Part shown: piece by piece, positions 19,257 to 28,559 of the stretch
Layout of the letters: every line of letters starts with the position of its first letter
How positions within the stretch are numbered: position 1 is the first letter of the stretch
NCBI GenBank assembly: GCA_016203455.1
Contig: JACQMR010000007.1
Span: 1 to 60,123 of the forward strand
Length of the DNA stretch: 60,123 nucleotides
Source of the DNA: Candidatus Wildermuthbacteria bacterium
Lineage (GTDB): Bacteria; Patescibacteriota; Minisyncoccia; Minisyncoccales; UBA10102
Direction: 5' to 3'
Made by a program: the position numbers and the translations under genes
Notes under the pieces: generated by a model
What the model was told of the DNA's origin: nothing
The model's input: only the letters and a program-made list of their open reading frames with translations
Databases searched by the model: none

Positions 19257-20735
19257 ATGGGAGAAGTAATCATACGATTCAACGCGGTATCTTTTGGATA
19301 CGGCCATAACAAACCCGTTTTGAACACGGCGGATTTCGTTTTGCGCAGGGGAGCAAAGTTCGCGCTTATGGGCCAGAACGGCGCTGGCAAGAGCACTATA
19401 TTTCGTCTTATTGCCGGAGAGTTAGAGCCCGAGGAAGGGGCGATTCACAAGGCAAAGAATTTGAGTATCGCCGTTTCCCGGCAGATTATTTCACGAGACC
19501 AGCTCCAGCTCACGGTTCGGGAATTTTTTGAAAAGTGTTTTTCCCAGCCGTCCTTCGCCAAGGCTTCGGCGGGCCTAGGTAAAATTTATGATATTGACCC
19601 CAAGATTGATAAAGTGCTGGAGGTGGTGAATCTGCATGCTCCGCATGACAGGATCGTTGGTTCGTTTTCCGGAGGACAGCAGGCGCGGCTTTTGCTGGCA
19701 TCGGCTCTCATTCAGGACCCGGATGTATTGCTGTTGGATGAACCTACGAACAATCTGGATAAAGCAGGGATCGCGCATCTTACGAAGTTTTTGGTTGAGT
19801 ACCAGAAAACCTGCATTGTGATTTCTCATGACGCGAATTTCTTGAACGCGTTTACCCAGGGCGTGCTGTATTTGGATATTTTTACGCATAAGACAGAACA
19901 GTACGCGGGCAATTATATGGATTTGGTTGAGGAGATTTCAGCACGCATTGAAAAAGAGAACAGAAAAAACGCCCAGCTCGCAAAGCAGATTCAAGAGAAC
20001 AAAGATAAGGCAAACTTCTTTGCCAATAAAGGCGGTCAGATGCGCTTGGTTGCCAAGCGCATGAGAGAGAAGGCGGAAGAGATGGAAGAAGCAAAGGTGG
20101 ATGTCCGCAAGGAGGACAGAACCATACGGCCGTTTATTATTCCCTCCCAGTCAGATATTGGCGGGGAGATACTTTCCATTACTTCGTTTTCTGTCATGAA
20201 AAATCATAAGCCGGTTTCCAAAAAAACCAATATCTCTATGCGCAAGACAGAACACTTGCTTATTTCAGGTCCCAATGGCATTGGCAAAAGCACTTTGCTT
20301 GAAACATTGGCCGGGGGCAAGGCGAAAGGAGCGGTTATAGCCCCGGGAGTCCGCGTGGGGTATTATCGCCAGGATTTTTCAACGCTTGATTTTGAAGATA
20401 CCGTGTACGACTCTTTGAGCAAGGTTTCAGAAAGCGGCTCTGAAGAACATCTTCGCTCCACCGCCGCGGGGTTTTTAATAACCAACGATCTTCTGTATGC
20501 AAAAATCGGGGACTTGTCTGAAGGGCAAAAGGGCTTGGTTTCTTTCGCGCGGCTTGTTCTGCAAAAACCGGGCCTTCTCATTTTGGATGAGCCCACAAAC
20601 CATATCAATTTCAGGCATATCCCGGTCATTGCCCAGGCCTTGAACAAATATGATGGGGCCATGATTTTGGTAAGCCATGTGCAGAGTTTTGTGGATCAAA
20701 TTCGCATAGATCAGATTTTGGACTTGGAAAAGTAA
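19257..20735 (+). CDS. ABC-F family ATP-binding protein
   Basis: Two Walker A (GQNGAGKST, GPNGIGKST), SGGQQARLLLASALIQDPDVLLLDEPTNNLD. Confidence 0.93.
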   Translation: MGEVIIRFNAVSFGYGHNKPVLNTADFVLRRGAKFALMGQNGAGKSTIFRLIAGELEPEEGAIHKAKNLSIAVSRQIISRDQLQLTVREFFEKCFSQPSFAKASAGLGKIYDIDPKIDKVLEVVNLHAPHDRIVGSFSGGQQARLLLASALIQDPDVLLLDEPTNNLDKAGIAHLTKFLVEYQKTCIVISHDANFLNAFTQGVLYLDIFTHKTEQYAGNYMDLVEEISARIEKENRKNAQLAKQIQENKDKANFFANKGGQMRLVAKRMREKAEEMEEAKVDVRKEDRTIRPFIIPSQSDIGGEILSITSFSVMKNHKPVSKKTNISMRKTEHLLISGPNGIGKSTLLETLAGGKAKGAVIAPGVRVGYYRQDFSTLDFEDTVYDSLSKVSESGSEEHLRSTAAGFLITNDLLYAKIGDLSEGQKGLVSFARLVLQKPGLLILDEPTNHINFRHIPVIAQALNKYDGAMILVSHVQSFVDQIRIDQILDLEK

Positions 20736-20742
20736 CGCAAAA

Positions 20743-20788
20743 ATCCTTAACCCCGTTAAGGTGTGGATAACTTAACGGGGTTAAGGAT
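20743..20788. repeat. DnaA-box-loop hairpin copy 2 (inverted relative to copy 1)
   Basis: ATCCTTAACCCCGTTAAG-GTGTGGATAA-CTTAACGGGGTTAAGGAT. Confidence 0.9.
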
Positions 20789-20795
20789 TTTTCAT

Positions 20796-21254
20796 ATGCC
20801 TCATATAAACAAGTTGATTGATTTTACGGTTGTCGCGTATATTGCGCGCGAGGGGAGAGTTCTTATGGTGTTCCACAAAAAACTTGAGAAGTGGCTTCCT
20901 CTGGGCGGGCATATTGAACCGGACGAAGATCCCGATCAGGCGCTCTTGAGAGAAATCAAAGAAGAAAGCGGGCTGGAAGATATTGAAATACTTGGGACAA
21001 AGCCGGAGCTGTCTGCTCTTGGCACCAAGTTTCTGTACGCCCCCGCGTTTATGGATATTCATGATATTTCGGAGGGACACCGCCATGTGGGGTTAATCTA
21101 TTTTGCAAGATTAAGAAGCGGAGATCCCCGGCTTTCTCAAAGCGAACATAACGAGATTCGCTGGTTTTCCGCGAGCGATCTTGGGGACGCGCGGTATAAT
21201 CTTTTGCCAAGCATAAAATTCTACGCGGCGCAGGCATTGCGCCAAGTCAGGTAG
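20796..21254 (+). CDS. NUDIX hydrolase
   Basis: GGHIEPDEDPDQALLREIKEESGLE Nudix box. Confidence 0.9.
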   Translation: MPHINKLIDFTVVAYIAREGRVLMVFHKKLEKWLPLGGHIEPDEDPDQALLREIKEESGLEDIEILGTKPELSALGTKFLYAPAFMDIHDISEGHRHVGLIYFARLRSGDPRLSQSEHNEIRWFSASDLGDARYNLLPSIKFYAAQALRQVR

Positions 21255-21363
21255 CATGCTAGAGATGGCATAATCATGGCGTATTCCTCGCCATGACCGC
21301 ACCGGCTCCTCCTCGGATTAGAGGAAAACGAAAATGGGCAAATGAGCCCAAGGAGATATAATC

Positions 21364-22041
21364 ATGAGCACGGAATTCGCATCCGCCGGACTTACCGCCG
21401 GCCAATTCAAAGCCATCGTCAAGAAGCTCGGTGGCCACGACATGGCGTTCCGTTTTCTCCACGATGAACCCTCGGTTCCCGAACCGACCAGTTCGTGGCG
21501 CGAAGAAGACGGCGTCATCTATTTCTCGGTCATTAGCAACGGCACGAGCGGAGAGGGCTGGATCATCCGGCTGGAAAGCAAAGGCTTCCGTGTGGGAAAC
21601 TACGCCAAGCAGGTGCTCCGTTCGCCGGACTTCAAGCCGACCAACGGCGTGACGACCGAAGTCGCCGTGCTCAAGGGCATGCTCTTCAAGGGCAACGCTC
21701 GGATTACAGAGAAGATCCGCGCCGAGGCCGACAAGCGCAAGCTGACCAAGCCAAACGCCGAACTGGCCTGCCTCATTCGTGAGAAGTTCACGGACAAGGA
21801 GATCGAAGTCATGGGGCTGTGGTACATCGTTGCCATGCACGAACCCATTAACGACTCCGACGGCGATCCGAGCTTGCTGGGCGCGAGCCGTAACGACGGT
21901 GGTCGCTGGCTCGGCGCGTGCAGCGGCAGGTCTGACCGCGGGTGGGATCGTGGCGGCGGGTTCGCGTTCGCCGTGTCGCAAAGTCGGTTCTCAAAACTAA
22001 TGCTCTTGGGATTAATAATCCTTTTGACTCTAGCCCTTTAG
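21364..22041 (+). CDS. Hypothetical protein with C-terminal region resembling a DGR variable region
   Basis: RBS aaggagatata; C-terminus LLGASRNDGGRWLGACSGRSDRGWDRGGGFAFAVSQSRFS. Confidence 0.6.
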   Translation: MSTEFASAGLTAGQFKAIVKKLGGHDMAFRFLHDEPSVPEPTSSWREEDGVIYFSVISNGTSGEGWIIRLESKGFRVGNYAKQVLRSPDFKPTNGVTTEVAVLKGMLFKGNARITEKIRAEADKRKLTKPNAELACLIREKFTDKEIEVMGLWYIVAMHEPINDSDGDPSLLGASRNDGGRWLGACSGRSDRGWDRGGGFAFAVSQSRFSKLMLLGLIILLTLAL

Positions 22042-22042
22042 C

Positions 22043-22077
22043 CCTGTTCCGATCCGTCGGAGCAGGGTTATTTTTTA
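22043..22077 (+). terminator. Rho-independent terminator
   Basis: CCCTGTTCCGA-TCCG-TCGGAGCAGGG then TTATTTTTT. Confidence 0.8.
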
Positions 22078-22089
22078 TAAAATAAAAGT

Positions 22090-22110
22090 AAACTTGGCCC
22101 GACCAAGTTT
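22090..22110. repeat. AAACTTGGCCCGACCAAGTTT palindrome (variant)
   Basis: 8-bp arms AAACTTGG/CCAAGTTT. Confidence 0.6.
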
Positions 22111-22203
22111 GAAGCATTGTTTACCTTTTCGTTTTACTCCGGTGTTGATTTGGAGTATATATATGGTATATGAAATCACAGCCGGATAAAGGAGGGAAAT
22201 CAA

Positions 22204-22626
22204 ATGATGCAAGCTCGCAATCTTCAAGAGGTTACGCGAGAGGTTGAGGGGTTTAGGGATGCCTTGGGGCATCCCATGGATTTAAAAATCATCCCTCTCG
22301 TTATTGGGTTGCAAAGGTGGGGGGTTAAAACAACAATGTCATGCCAGGGGCATCCAGACGCGCTGCGTTTTCCATGGGTCATGATTGAGTGGAATAGTTT
22401 GCCATTGGCTTGCGCGTTGGTCATGCAAAATTACAGCGACAAGTTGCTTTCGTCCAGTAATATTGTATGGGTGCTTGAGCCGTGGGTCTCTCCCAGGATC
22501 CGCACTCGCGAGCAAGGGTTATGGAAGTTACCGCGTTTGCAACAAGAGGCGATCGCATTGGGCGTATTTCTTCAGACAATTCCGGACGACTATTTCGCCG
22601 CCGCCCCGTTCTTTGCGACCCTGTAA
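22204..22626 (+). CDS. Hypothetical protein
   Basis: RBS AAGGAGGG upstream; flanked by terminators. Confidence 0.6.
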   Translation: MMQARNLQEVTREVEGFRDALGHPMDLKIIPLVIGLQRWGVKTTMSCQGHPDALRFPWVMIEWNSLPLACALVMQNYSDKLLSSSNIVWVLEPWVSPRIRTREQGLWKLPRLQQEAIALGVFLQTIPDDYFAAAPFFATL

Positions 22627-22627
22627 T

Positions 22628-22660
22628 TCTCCGGTTAGAAAAAACCGGAGATTTTATTTG
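22628..22660 (+). terminator. Rho-independent terminator
   Basis: TCTCCGGTT...AACCGGAGA then TTTTATTT. Confidence 0.75.
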
Positions 22661-22667
22661 CGCGTGA

Positions 22668-22706
22668 CAACAAAAACGGCCCGATTGCTCGGGGCCGTTT
22701 TTGTTT
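22668..22706. terminator. Likely bidirectional terminator
   Basis: AACAAAAACGGCCC-gattgctcg-GGGCCGTTTTTGTT. Confidence 0.7.
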
Positions 22707-22717
22707 TCGTTCCGGAA

Positions 22718-23032
22718 TTACCAGGATCTTCCACCTCTTTGATCTCTGCGGTCAAATCCGCCTTCGTTTCTTGCCGGTCTTTCGGTCATGGGGCGGGCTT
22801 CATTTACCGTGAGGCGTCTGCCGTCCAGCTCCTGATCATGCAGGCGGGCAATGGCGGCATCGGCATCGGCGTCATTCACCATCTCTATAAATCCAAATCC
22901 TTTGGATCTTCCGGTCATGCGATCGGTGATGATGGCGGCAGAAGCCACTTCGCCGATTTCAGCGAACGCGTTGCGCAGGGTGTCTTCGGTGGTGGAGTAG
23001 GAGAGTCCTCCCACAAACAATTTTTTTGCCAT
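22718..23032 (-). CDS. RRM-type RNA-binding protein
   Basis: KLFVGGLSYSTTEDTLRNAF...GRSKGFGFIEM RNP1/RNP2. Confidence 0.93.
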   Translation of the reverse strand: MAKKLFVGGLSYSTTEDTLRNAFAEIGEVASAAIITDRMTGRSKGFGFIEMVNDADADAAIARLHDQELDGRRLTVNEARPMTERPARNEGGFDRRDQRGGRSW

Positions 23033-23325
23033 AGTTTTTTATGATTAAGTTGATAAAAATGTCTGAATAAGTCGACGGGACTCTACCGCTTGTTGGCAAC
23101 CGAATGTGTACGGAAAAACGCAAAAGCTTTGAGTTGCTTATATGACAAGCGCATTGTATCACGGGAAGGGAAGGGGCGCAAGCAATGTCAGTTTTTAGTT
23201 TATAGTTTTTAGAAACTCCTTTATCTCCTTCCATTGAGAAATTGTTTGTGATTTGGAATTTGTGATTTGGAATTTTTTATGCGTACGGTTGACTTTTTGT
23301 GATTTTTTCTGTATTATTACTGCTT

Positions 23326-25128
23326 ATGAACTCGCTTCGCAACATAGCAATCATCGCGCATGTGGATCACGGCAAGTCCACGCTCGTGGACGCGCTTTTG
23401 CGCCAGTCAGAAACAAACCTCGGCAAGGTGGAGGCGGGCGAATTAATCATGGATTCAAATGAATTGGAGCGGGAGCGCGGTATTACCATTTTTTCAAAGA
23501 ACGCCGCCGTTATCTACAAGGGAACAAAAATCAATATCATAGATACTCCCGGGCATGCTGATTTCGGAGGAGAGGTGGAGCGCGTGCTGAACATGGCAGA
23601 CGGTTCTTTACTGCTGGTTGATGCGCAGGACGGCCCTATGCCCCAGACGAGATTTGTGCTGAAAAAGGCGTTTGAGGCAAAGCATAAAGTCATTGTGGTG
23701 ATCAATAAGATTGACAAGCCCAACGCGAGAGTGGAGTTTGTGCATGAAAAGATCATAGAGCTGTTTATGGACTTGGGAGCAACGGACGACCAGCTTAATT
23801 TCCCCGTGATTTACGCGGCCGGAAAATTGGGTTTGGCCGGAGCAGAACCGAATCTTGCCAACATGACCGATATTGTGCCTTTGTTTAATGCGATTGTTGA
23901 GCATATTCCGGCTCCAATAGTGGCAGACGGACCTTTGCAGATGATGGTGGTGTCCATTGGATACGACAACTACCAAGGAAGAATTGCCATTGGGAGAGTG
24001 CACAGGGGCATATTGAAAAACGGCGCGCAGATAGCGCATATTTCGCGCGAGGGGATAAAGAAAAATTGTAAAATCACTTCTCTAACAACTTATTCCGGCT
24101 TGGCGCGGATTCCGGCGGAAGAAGTCGGAGCGGGCGATATTGCCGCCGTTGCGGGAGTGCCAGATGTCAACATTGGAGACACCATCTCCGACGCGGAACA
24201 GGCGGAGGCGTTAACCCCCATTGCCATTGAGAAGCCAACGGTGAAAATGATTTTTTCGGTGAACAACTCTCCGTTTTCCGGACAAGAAGGCACTTATTGC
24301 ACTTCCAGGAACTTGCGGGATCGGTTGTTCAAAGAGCTGGATAATGATGTCGCTTTGCGCGTGGAAGATACCGACTCGCCCGATGAATTCGCCATTTCCG
24401 GAAGAGGAGAGCTTCATCTTTCCATCTTAATTGAAAAAATGCGCAGAGAGGGATACGAATTCCAGGTGTCAAAGCCCGAGGTTATATTCAAGGAAGAAGG
24501 GAAAGAGATTCTAGAACCCGTGGAAGACGCGTGGATAGAAGTGCCGGATGAATATTCGGGCATGGTGATCCAAAAAATGGCATTGAGAAAAGGCGAGTTA
24601 AAGAACATGAAAGTGGAAAACGGCATTACCTATTTTCATTTCTTTATTCCCACGCGGGGTCTCATAGGATTCCGCAATGAGTTTTTGCTTGAAACCAAAG
24701 GCATGGGTGTGATCAACTCGCTGTATTCGGGATATTTTCCGCGCATTTCTGGACTGGAGACCAATCCGCACGGGTCGCTGATCGCATATGAAACCGGCGT
24801 TACAACCGCGTACGCGCTTTTGAAGTCCCAAGAACGGGGCGTTATGTTCGTGGAACCCGGCGAAAGAGTATACGAAGGGCAGGTGGTTGGAAAAAACGCC
24901 AAGGAAGACGATCTGGTGGTTAATGTGTGCAAATCAAAGCATCTAAACAACTTTCGAGCGAAAGCCGAGGCGGTGACGGATGATCTTGTTGCAAAAAGAG
25001 TTCTGTCTTTGGAGCAGGCGCTGGAATACATTGGGGGAGATGAATTGCTTGAAGTAACCCCCAAGAACATCCGGTTGAGAAAGCGGGTTTTGCAGAATAA
25101 TCTGCGAAAGAAAGCAGATGAAGATTGA
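23326..25128 (+). CDS. typA: Translational GTPase TypA/BipA
   Basis: NIAIIAHVDHGKSTLVDALL, DTPGHADFGGEVERVL, NKIDKPNAR, PTRGLIGFRNEFL. Confidence 0.95.
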   Translation: MNSLRNIAIIAHVDHGKSTLVDALLRQSETNLGKVEAGELIMDSNELERERGITIFSKNAAVIYKGTKINIIDTPGHADFGGEVERVLNMADGSLLLVDAQDGPMPQTRFVLKKAFEAKHKVIVVINKIDKPNARVEFVHEKIIELFMDLGATDDQLNFPVIYAAGKLGLAGAEPNLANMTDIVPLFNAIVEHIPAPIVADGPLQMMVVSIGYDNYQGRIAIGRVHRGILKNGAQIAHISREGIKKNCKITSLTTYSGLARIPAEEVGAGDIAAVAGVPDVNIGDTISDAEQAEALTPIAIEKPTVKMIFSVNNSPFSGQEGTYCTSRNLRDRLFKELDNDVALRVEDTDSPDEFAISGRGELHLSILIEKMRREGYEFQVSKPEVIFKEEGKEILEPVEDAWIEVPDEYSGMVIQKMALRKGELKNMKVENGITYFHFFIPTRGLIGFRNEFLLETKGMGVINSLYSGYFPRISGLETNPHGSLIAYETGVTTAYALLKSQERGVMFVEPGERVYEGQVVGKNAKEDDLVVNVCKSKHLNNFRAKAEAVTDDLVAKRVLSLEQALEYIGGDELLEVTPKNIRLRKRVLQNNLRKKADED

Positions 25129-25227
25129 AGATTAGTTTTTAGTTGGTTTGCCCCGAGCAGTATCGAGGGGTAGTTTGCAGTTTTTAGACATAAGATACAA
25201 AATACGATATACAACATACGGTTCGTT

Positions 25228-25641
25228 ATGATTTTCAAGCATCTTTTCTTTATAGGGTGGGCTCCGGCGCTTGTTCTGCTCGCGCAGGGGGCGGTTGTTT
25301 CATGGACTCATCTGTATTGGACATTTCCCTGGCTGGATATTCCCGCGCATTTTTTGGGAGGAGCGAGCATCGCCATCGCGGGCGGTAACGCAATTGCTTC
25401 TTTAAACGCGGCGGGGCGCGTTCCTTTTTTGCCCCGCTTTTTTTCTGCTGTATGCGTTTTTTCGTTTGTCGCGCTGGCGGCAGTGGGTTGGGAATGGTTT
25501 GAATTCTTGGGGGATTATCTGCTTGGCACGAATATGCAGGCAACCACTCAAGACACCATGGCCGATTTTCTTTTCGGGCTTTTGGGCGGCGCGTGCGTTC
25601 TCATTTTGCAAAGTATGTATTTTAAGCGGAGGGTTTCTTGA
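25228..25641 (+). CDS. Integral membrane protein
   Basis: 3-4 TM segments; DIPAHFLGG, WEWFEF. Confidence 0.6.
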   Translation: MIFKHLFFIGWAPALVLLAQGAVVSWTHLYWTFPWLDIPAHFLGGASIAIAGGNAIASLNAAGRVPFLPRFFSAVCVFSFVALAAVGWEWFEFLGDYLLGTNMQATTQDTMADFLFGLLGGACVLILQSMYFKRRVS

Positions 25642-25673
25642 TAAGCGCGATTCGGTTTCGTATACTAAACGCA

Positions 25674-26417
25674 ATGGATTCTTTGTTGTATATCATAGGA
25701 GCAACGGCGGGCATTAGTTTGCTTTCGTTTTCGGGAAGTTTTCTTTTGTTTTTCAAGCACGCGGTATTAGAAAAAGTATCTTTGTTTTTAGTTGCTTTGG
25801 CGGCCGGAGCTTTGCTTGGAACCGCGATTCTGCATCTCTTGCCCGAGGCGCTGGAGCAGGGGTTTCCTCCCGAAAGTTTATTTGTGGTGCTTATTGGATT
25901 TTGCGTTTTTTACATGGGGGAAAAACTCATGCATTTGCATCACGGCGCGGAGGGCAAGGGCGAGCACGGACCCCGCTCTTTGGGAGCGTTAAGTTTGCTC
26001 GGGGACGGACTGCATAACTTTGTGGACGGGGTTGTTTTGGCGGCCGCGTTTCTTGTTGACATAAAACTCGGGTTGGTAACAACGGCCGCGGTTGCATTGC
26101 ACGAGGTTCCTCAAGAGATCGCGGAGTTTGGGGTATTGCTGTATTCAGGGCTTTCAAAAAGGAGGGCATTGCTGTTGAATTTTTTATCCGCGACAACGGT
26201 TATATTGGGAGGCGTATTCGGGTTTTTCGCGCATGGACTCTACGCGTCTTTCGTGCCTGCGGTTTTGGCGTTTGCCACGGGCACCTTTTTGTATATTGGA
26301 GCTTCCGGATTCATACCCGAGGTAAAAGAGGAGCGGCATCCGGGCAAAACCGCAGGACTCTTTTTGGTGTTTGTTTCCGGCCTTTTGTTAATGTGGCTTT
26401 TTGCCGGGCTGGAATAA
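25674..26417 (+). CDS. ZIP family metal transporter
   Basis: LGDGLHNFVDGVVLAAAF and ALHEVPQEIAEFGVLL signature. Confidence 0.9.
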   Translation: MDSLLYIIGATAGISLLSFSGSFLLFFKHAVLEKVSLFLVALAAGALLGTAILHLLPEALEQGFPPESLFVVLIGFCVFYMGEKLMHLHHGAEGKGEHGPRSLGALSLLGDGLHNFVDGVVLAAAFLVDIKLGLVTTAAVALHEVPQEIAEFGVLLYSGLSKRRALLLNFLSATTVILGGVFGFFAHGLYASFVPAVLAFATGTFLYIGASGFIPEVKEERHPGKTAGLFLVFVSGLLLMWLFAGLE

Positions 26418-26435
26418 AAAGAATATGATAAGGGA

Positions 26436-27008
26436 ATGATTCTGGGATTCTTGGACTGGTATACCGTGTTTGTCATTATGCACCTTATCGGGGTTACCCT
26501 GGGAGCGGGCGGAGCTTTTGTTTCAGATGTTATGTTTTTTGCCAGCGTGAAAGATAAAAAGATTTCGTATTCGGAACTCCGGTTTTTAAAACTCGGGGGC
26601 AAGGTTGTCATAGTGGGGTTGTGCGTGCTGGTTGTTTCGGGCGTTCTGCTGTTTTCTCTGGATCCCGCGAGATATATGGAGTCGTCCAAGTTTTTGGCTA
26701 AAATGACCATTGTGGCTGTTCTTATTTTAAACGGCGTGTTATTCCACGCGGTTCATATGCCCATGCTTAATCGTTTGGAGGCAAATCCTTTGCCCACTTC
26801 CGCCGAGTTTTTCAAGAAGAGTTCTTTATTTGTCGCGAGCGGCGCGATCTCTCTGGTTTCATGGCTGTTCGCTCTTTCTTTGGGAGCGATTTCTTCTATT
26901 CCGTATCCGTACTGGATGATTATGGCGGTGTATGCCGCGTGCGCCGCGGGCGCTGTGGCCGGAGTGATTATGCTCAAGAAACGATGGTTTTTCTTGACGA
27001 AACGATAA
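26436..27008 (+). CDS. Integral membrane protein
   Basis: About 5 TM segments. Confidence 0.6.
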   Translation: MILGFLDWYTVFVIMHLIGVTLGAGGAFVSDVMFFASVKDKKISYSELRFLKLGGKVVIVGLCVLVVSGVLLFSLDPARYMESSKFLAKMTIVAVLILNGVLFHAVHMPMLNRLEANPLPTSAEFFKKSSLFVASGAISLVSWLFALSLGAISSIPYPYWMIMAVYAACAAGAVAGVIMLKKRWFFLTKR

Positions 27009-27165
27009 GAGTGCGGTATAGTTAATTTCGTACTAGAGTCGAGTACAGGTTCGCGCTCCGATAAAGTAGGGCGCGTCAGGCAAAGTACTACAAAGATTAT
27101 TTTAATCAAGTTGTACTTCTTCTCTCGTGGAGGAAAATTCCGGAGAGAAATCTTTTCAGAGGCCT

Positions 27166-27300
27166 ATGGTTCAAGGATCGTGGCCCTGCGCCGATTGCGG
27201 CACAGTGATCACCGAGCTTCCTTTTGAGCCAAGACCCGGAAGCCAGGTTCGGTGCAAAGAGTGCTTCCGCAAGTCAAAACCGGCCAGGAGAGATTTCTAA
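27166..27300 (+). CDS. 44-aa zinc-ribbon protein
   Basis: MVQGSWPCADCGTVITELPFEPRPGSQVRCKECFRKSKPARRDF; CxxC...CxxC; below length cut of supplied ORF track. Confidence 0.6.
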   Translation: MVQGSWPCADCGTVITELPFEPRPGSQVRCKECFRKSKPARRDF

Positions 27301-27302
27301 AT

Positions 27303-27338
27303 CAAACCAAATCCCCGCCGCAAGGCGGGCTTTGGTTT
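27303..27338 (+). terminator. Terminator-like hairpin
   Basis: AAACCAAATCCCCGCC-GCAA-GGCGGGCTTTGGTTT. Confidence 0.55.
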
Positions 27339-27401
27339 GCGCGTTTTTCTATTTTGTGGTATGGGCAAGGTAGCGTGAATGTTTGCCGCTGGAGGTATAC
27401 A

Positions 27402-27650
27402 ATGAAATGGATGGTATGCCGCGGTTGCTCGGCGTATGTTGACGCCGCGCAATCGCTCCGAACTTGCCCGAATTGCAGGCAAGATCTTGAGGGAGCGGAC
27501 CTTACGGTCCTTGCTCCCGCAGTATTGCGCTATCTGGCGCGATACTACCCTCCTGACTGGGGGGGCATCTGGACCTCCGATCTTTCGGCATTTGCGCCGG
27601 AACTGGCGCAACGGTTGGGACCTCGCCTCGCTAGTATTATTCGTGCTTAA
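27402..27650 (+). CDS. Zinc-ribbon hypothetical protein
   Basis: GGAGGT RBS; CRGC...CPNC. Confidence 0.6.
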   Translation: MKWMVCRGCSAYVDAAQSLRTCPNCRQDLEGADLTVLAPAVLRYLARYYPPDWGGIWTSDLSAFAPELAQRLGPRLASIIRA

Positions 27651-27677
27651 ATCAAGCACGATTTTTTTAGACGCAAC

Positions 27678-28484
27678 ATGAACATGGTTGAGTATGCGAA
27701 AGAAATTCAGTGGCTGATCCGCGAGAAATACGGGGGAGTTTTAACGGCGAAAGCAAAAAAAGATATTGAGCGCATCAAAAAAGGGGAGCCGGTTGATTTT
27801 GTTATCGGGTTCGCGGAGTTCGCGGGTTGCGTCATTGATTTGTCGTTTCGCCCATTGATTCCGCGGTCGGAAACCGAGTATTGGGTTTTTCAGGCAGTGG
27901 AAGATATTCAGAACTCTGCCAAAAAAGACACTCGTACCCCGTGTCCCGTGCGGGTTTTGGACCTGTTTTCCGGTTCCGGATGCGTTGGCATGGCTCTGCT
28001 CAAACATATTCCGCGCGCAGTTGTTGATTTCGCGGAAAAAGACAAAAAACTGCTTTCTCAAATTCGTTTGAATATCAAAAAGGGGCGGGCGGATCAATTG
28101 TTCACAACCAAGAAGGTCATTAAACAGAGGCGATATCGCGTTATATATTCTGATGTGTTTTCTGGCATACGCGGGGAATATGACTATATCCTTGCCAACC
28201 CGCCGTACATAGCAGAATCAAGAAAAAATAGAGTACAGTCCTCGGTATTGAAATATGAACCAAAAGAGGCGCTGTTCGCGGGCAAAGACGGATTGTCTGT
28301 TATCAAGCGGTTTCTTGCGTCGGCGAAGAAGTATCTTGCAAAGCAAGGAAAAATCTATCTTGAGTTTGACTCGCCTCAAAAGCCCGCCATTGAAAAACTG
28401 CTCAAACGGCATGGCTATTCCCGTTGGCATTTTTTTAAAGACCAGTACTCCAAATGGCGCTTTGTCGTCATATCTTCCCTTTAA
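27678..28484 (+). CDS. HemK/PrmC-type SAM-dependent methyltransferase
   Basis: VLDLFSGSGCVGMALL, ILANPPYIAES. Confidence 0.85.
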   Translation: MNMVEYAKEIQWLIREKYGGVLTAKAKKDIERIKKGEPVDFVIGFAEFAGCVIDLSFRPLIPRSETEYWVFQAVEDIQNSAKKDTRTPCPVRVLDLFSGSGCVGMALLKHIPRAVVDFAEKDKKLLSQIRLNIKKGRADQLFTTKKVIKQRRYRVIYSDVFSGIRGEYDYILANPPYIAESRKNRVQSSVLKYEPKEALFAGKDGLSVIKRFLASAKKYLAKQGKIYLEFDSPQKPAIEKLLKRHGYSRWHFFKDQYSKWRFVVISSL

Positions 28485-28529
28485 AACTTATCCTGCCTTA
28501 GCTGTGGATAACTAAGGCAGGATAAGTTT
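28484..28529. repeat. DnaA-box-loop hairpin copy 3 (different arm sequence)
   Basis: AAACTTATCCTGCCTTAG-CTGTGGATAA-CTAAGGCAGGATAAGTTT, perfect 18-bp arms. Confidence 0.9.
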
Positions 28530-28559
28530 GAATGAGAATCATGGTAGAATGGTTGTATT

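Noticed and set aside
23345-23400. Possible self-targeting or CRISPR-like repeat structure anywhere in the window
   Set aside because: No regularly spaced direct repeats with unique spacers were seen; repeats are dispersed palindromes.
27030-27090. tRNA-like folding (GTAC ends, GTTCGC)
   Set aside because: No cloverleaf with a proper TPsiC arm or anticodon stem; treated as leader structure.
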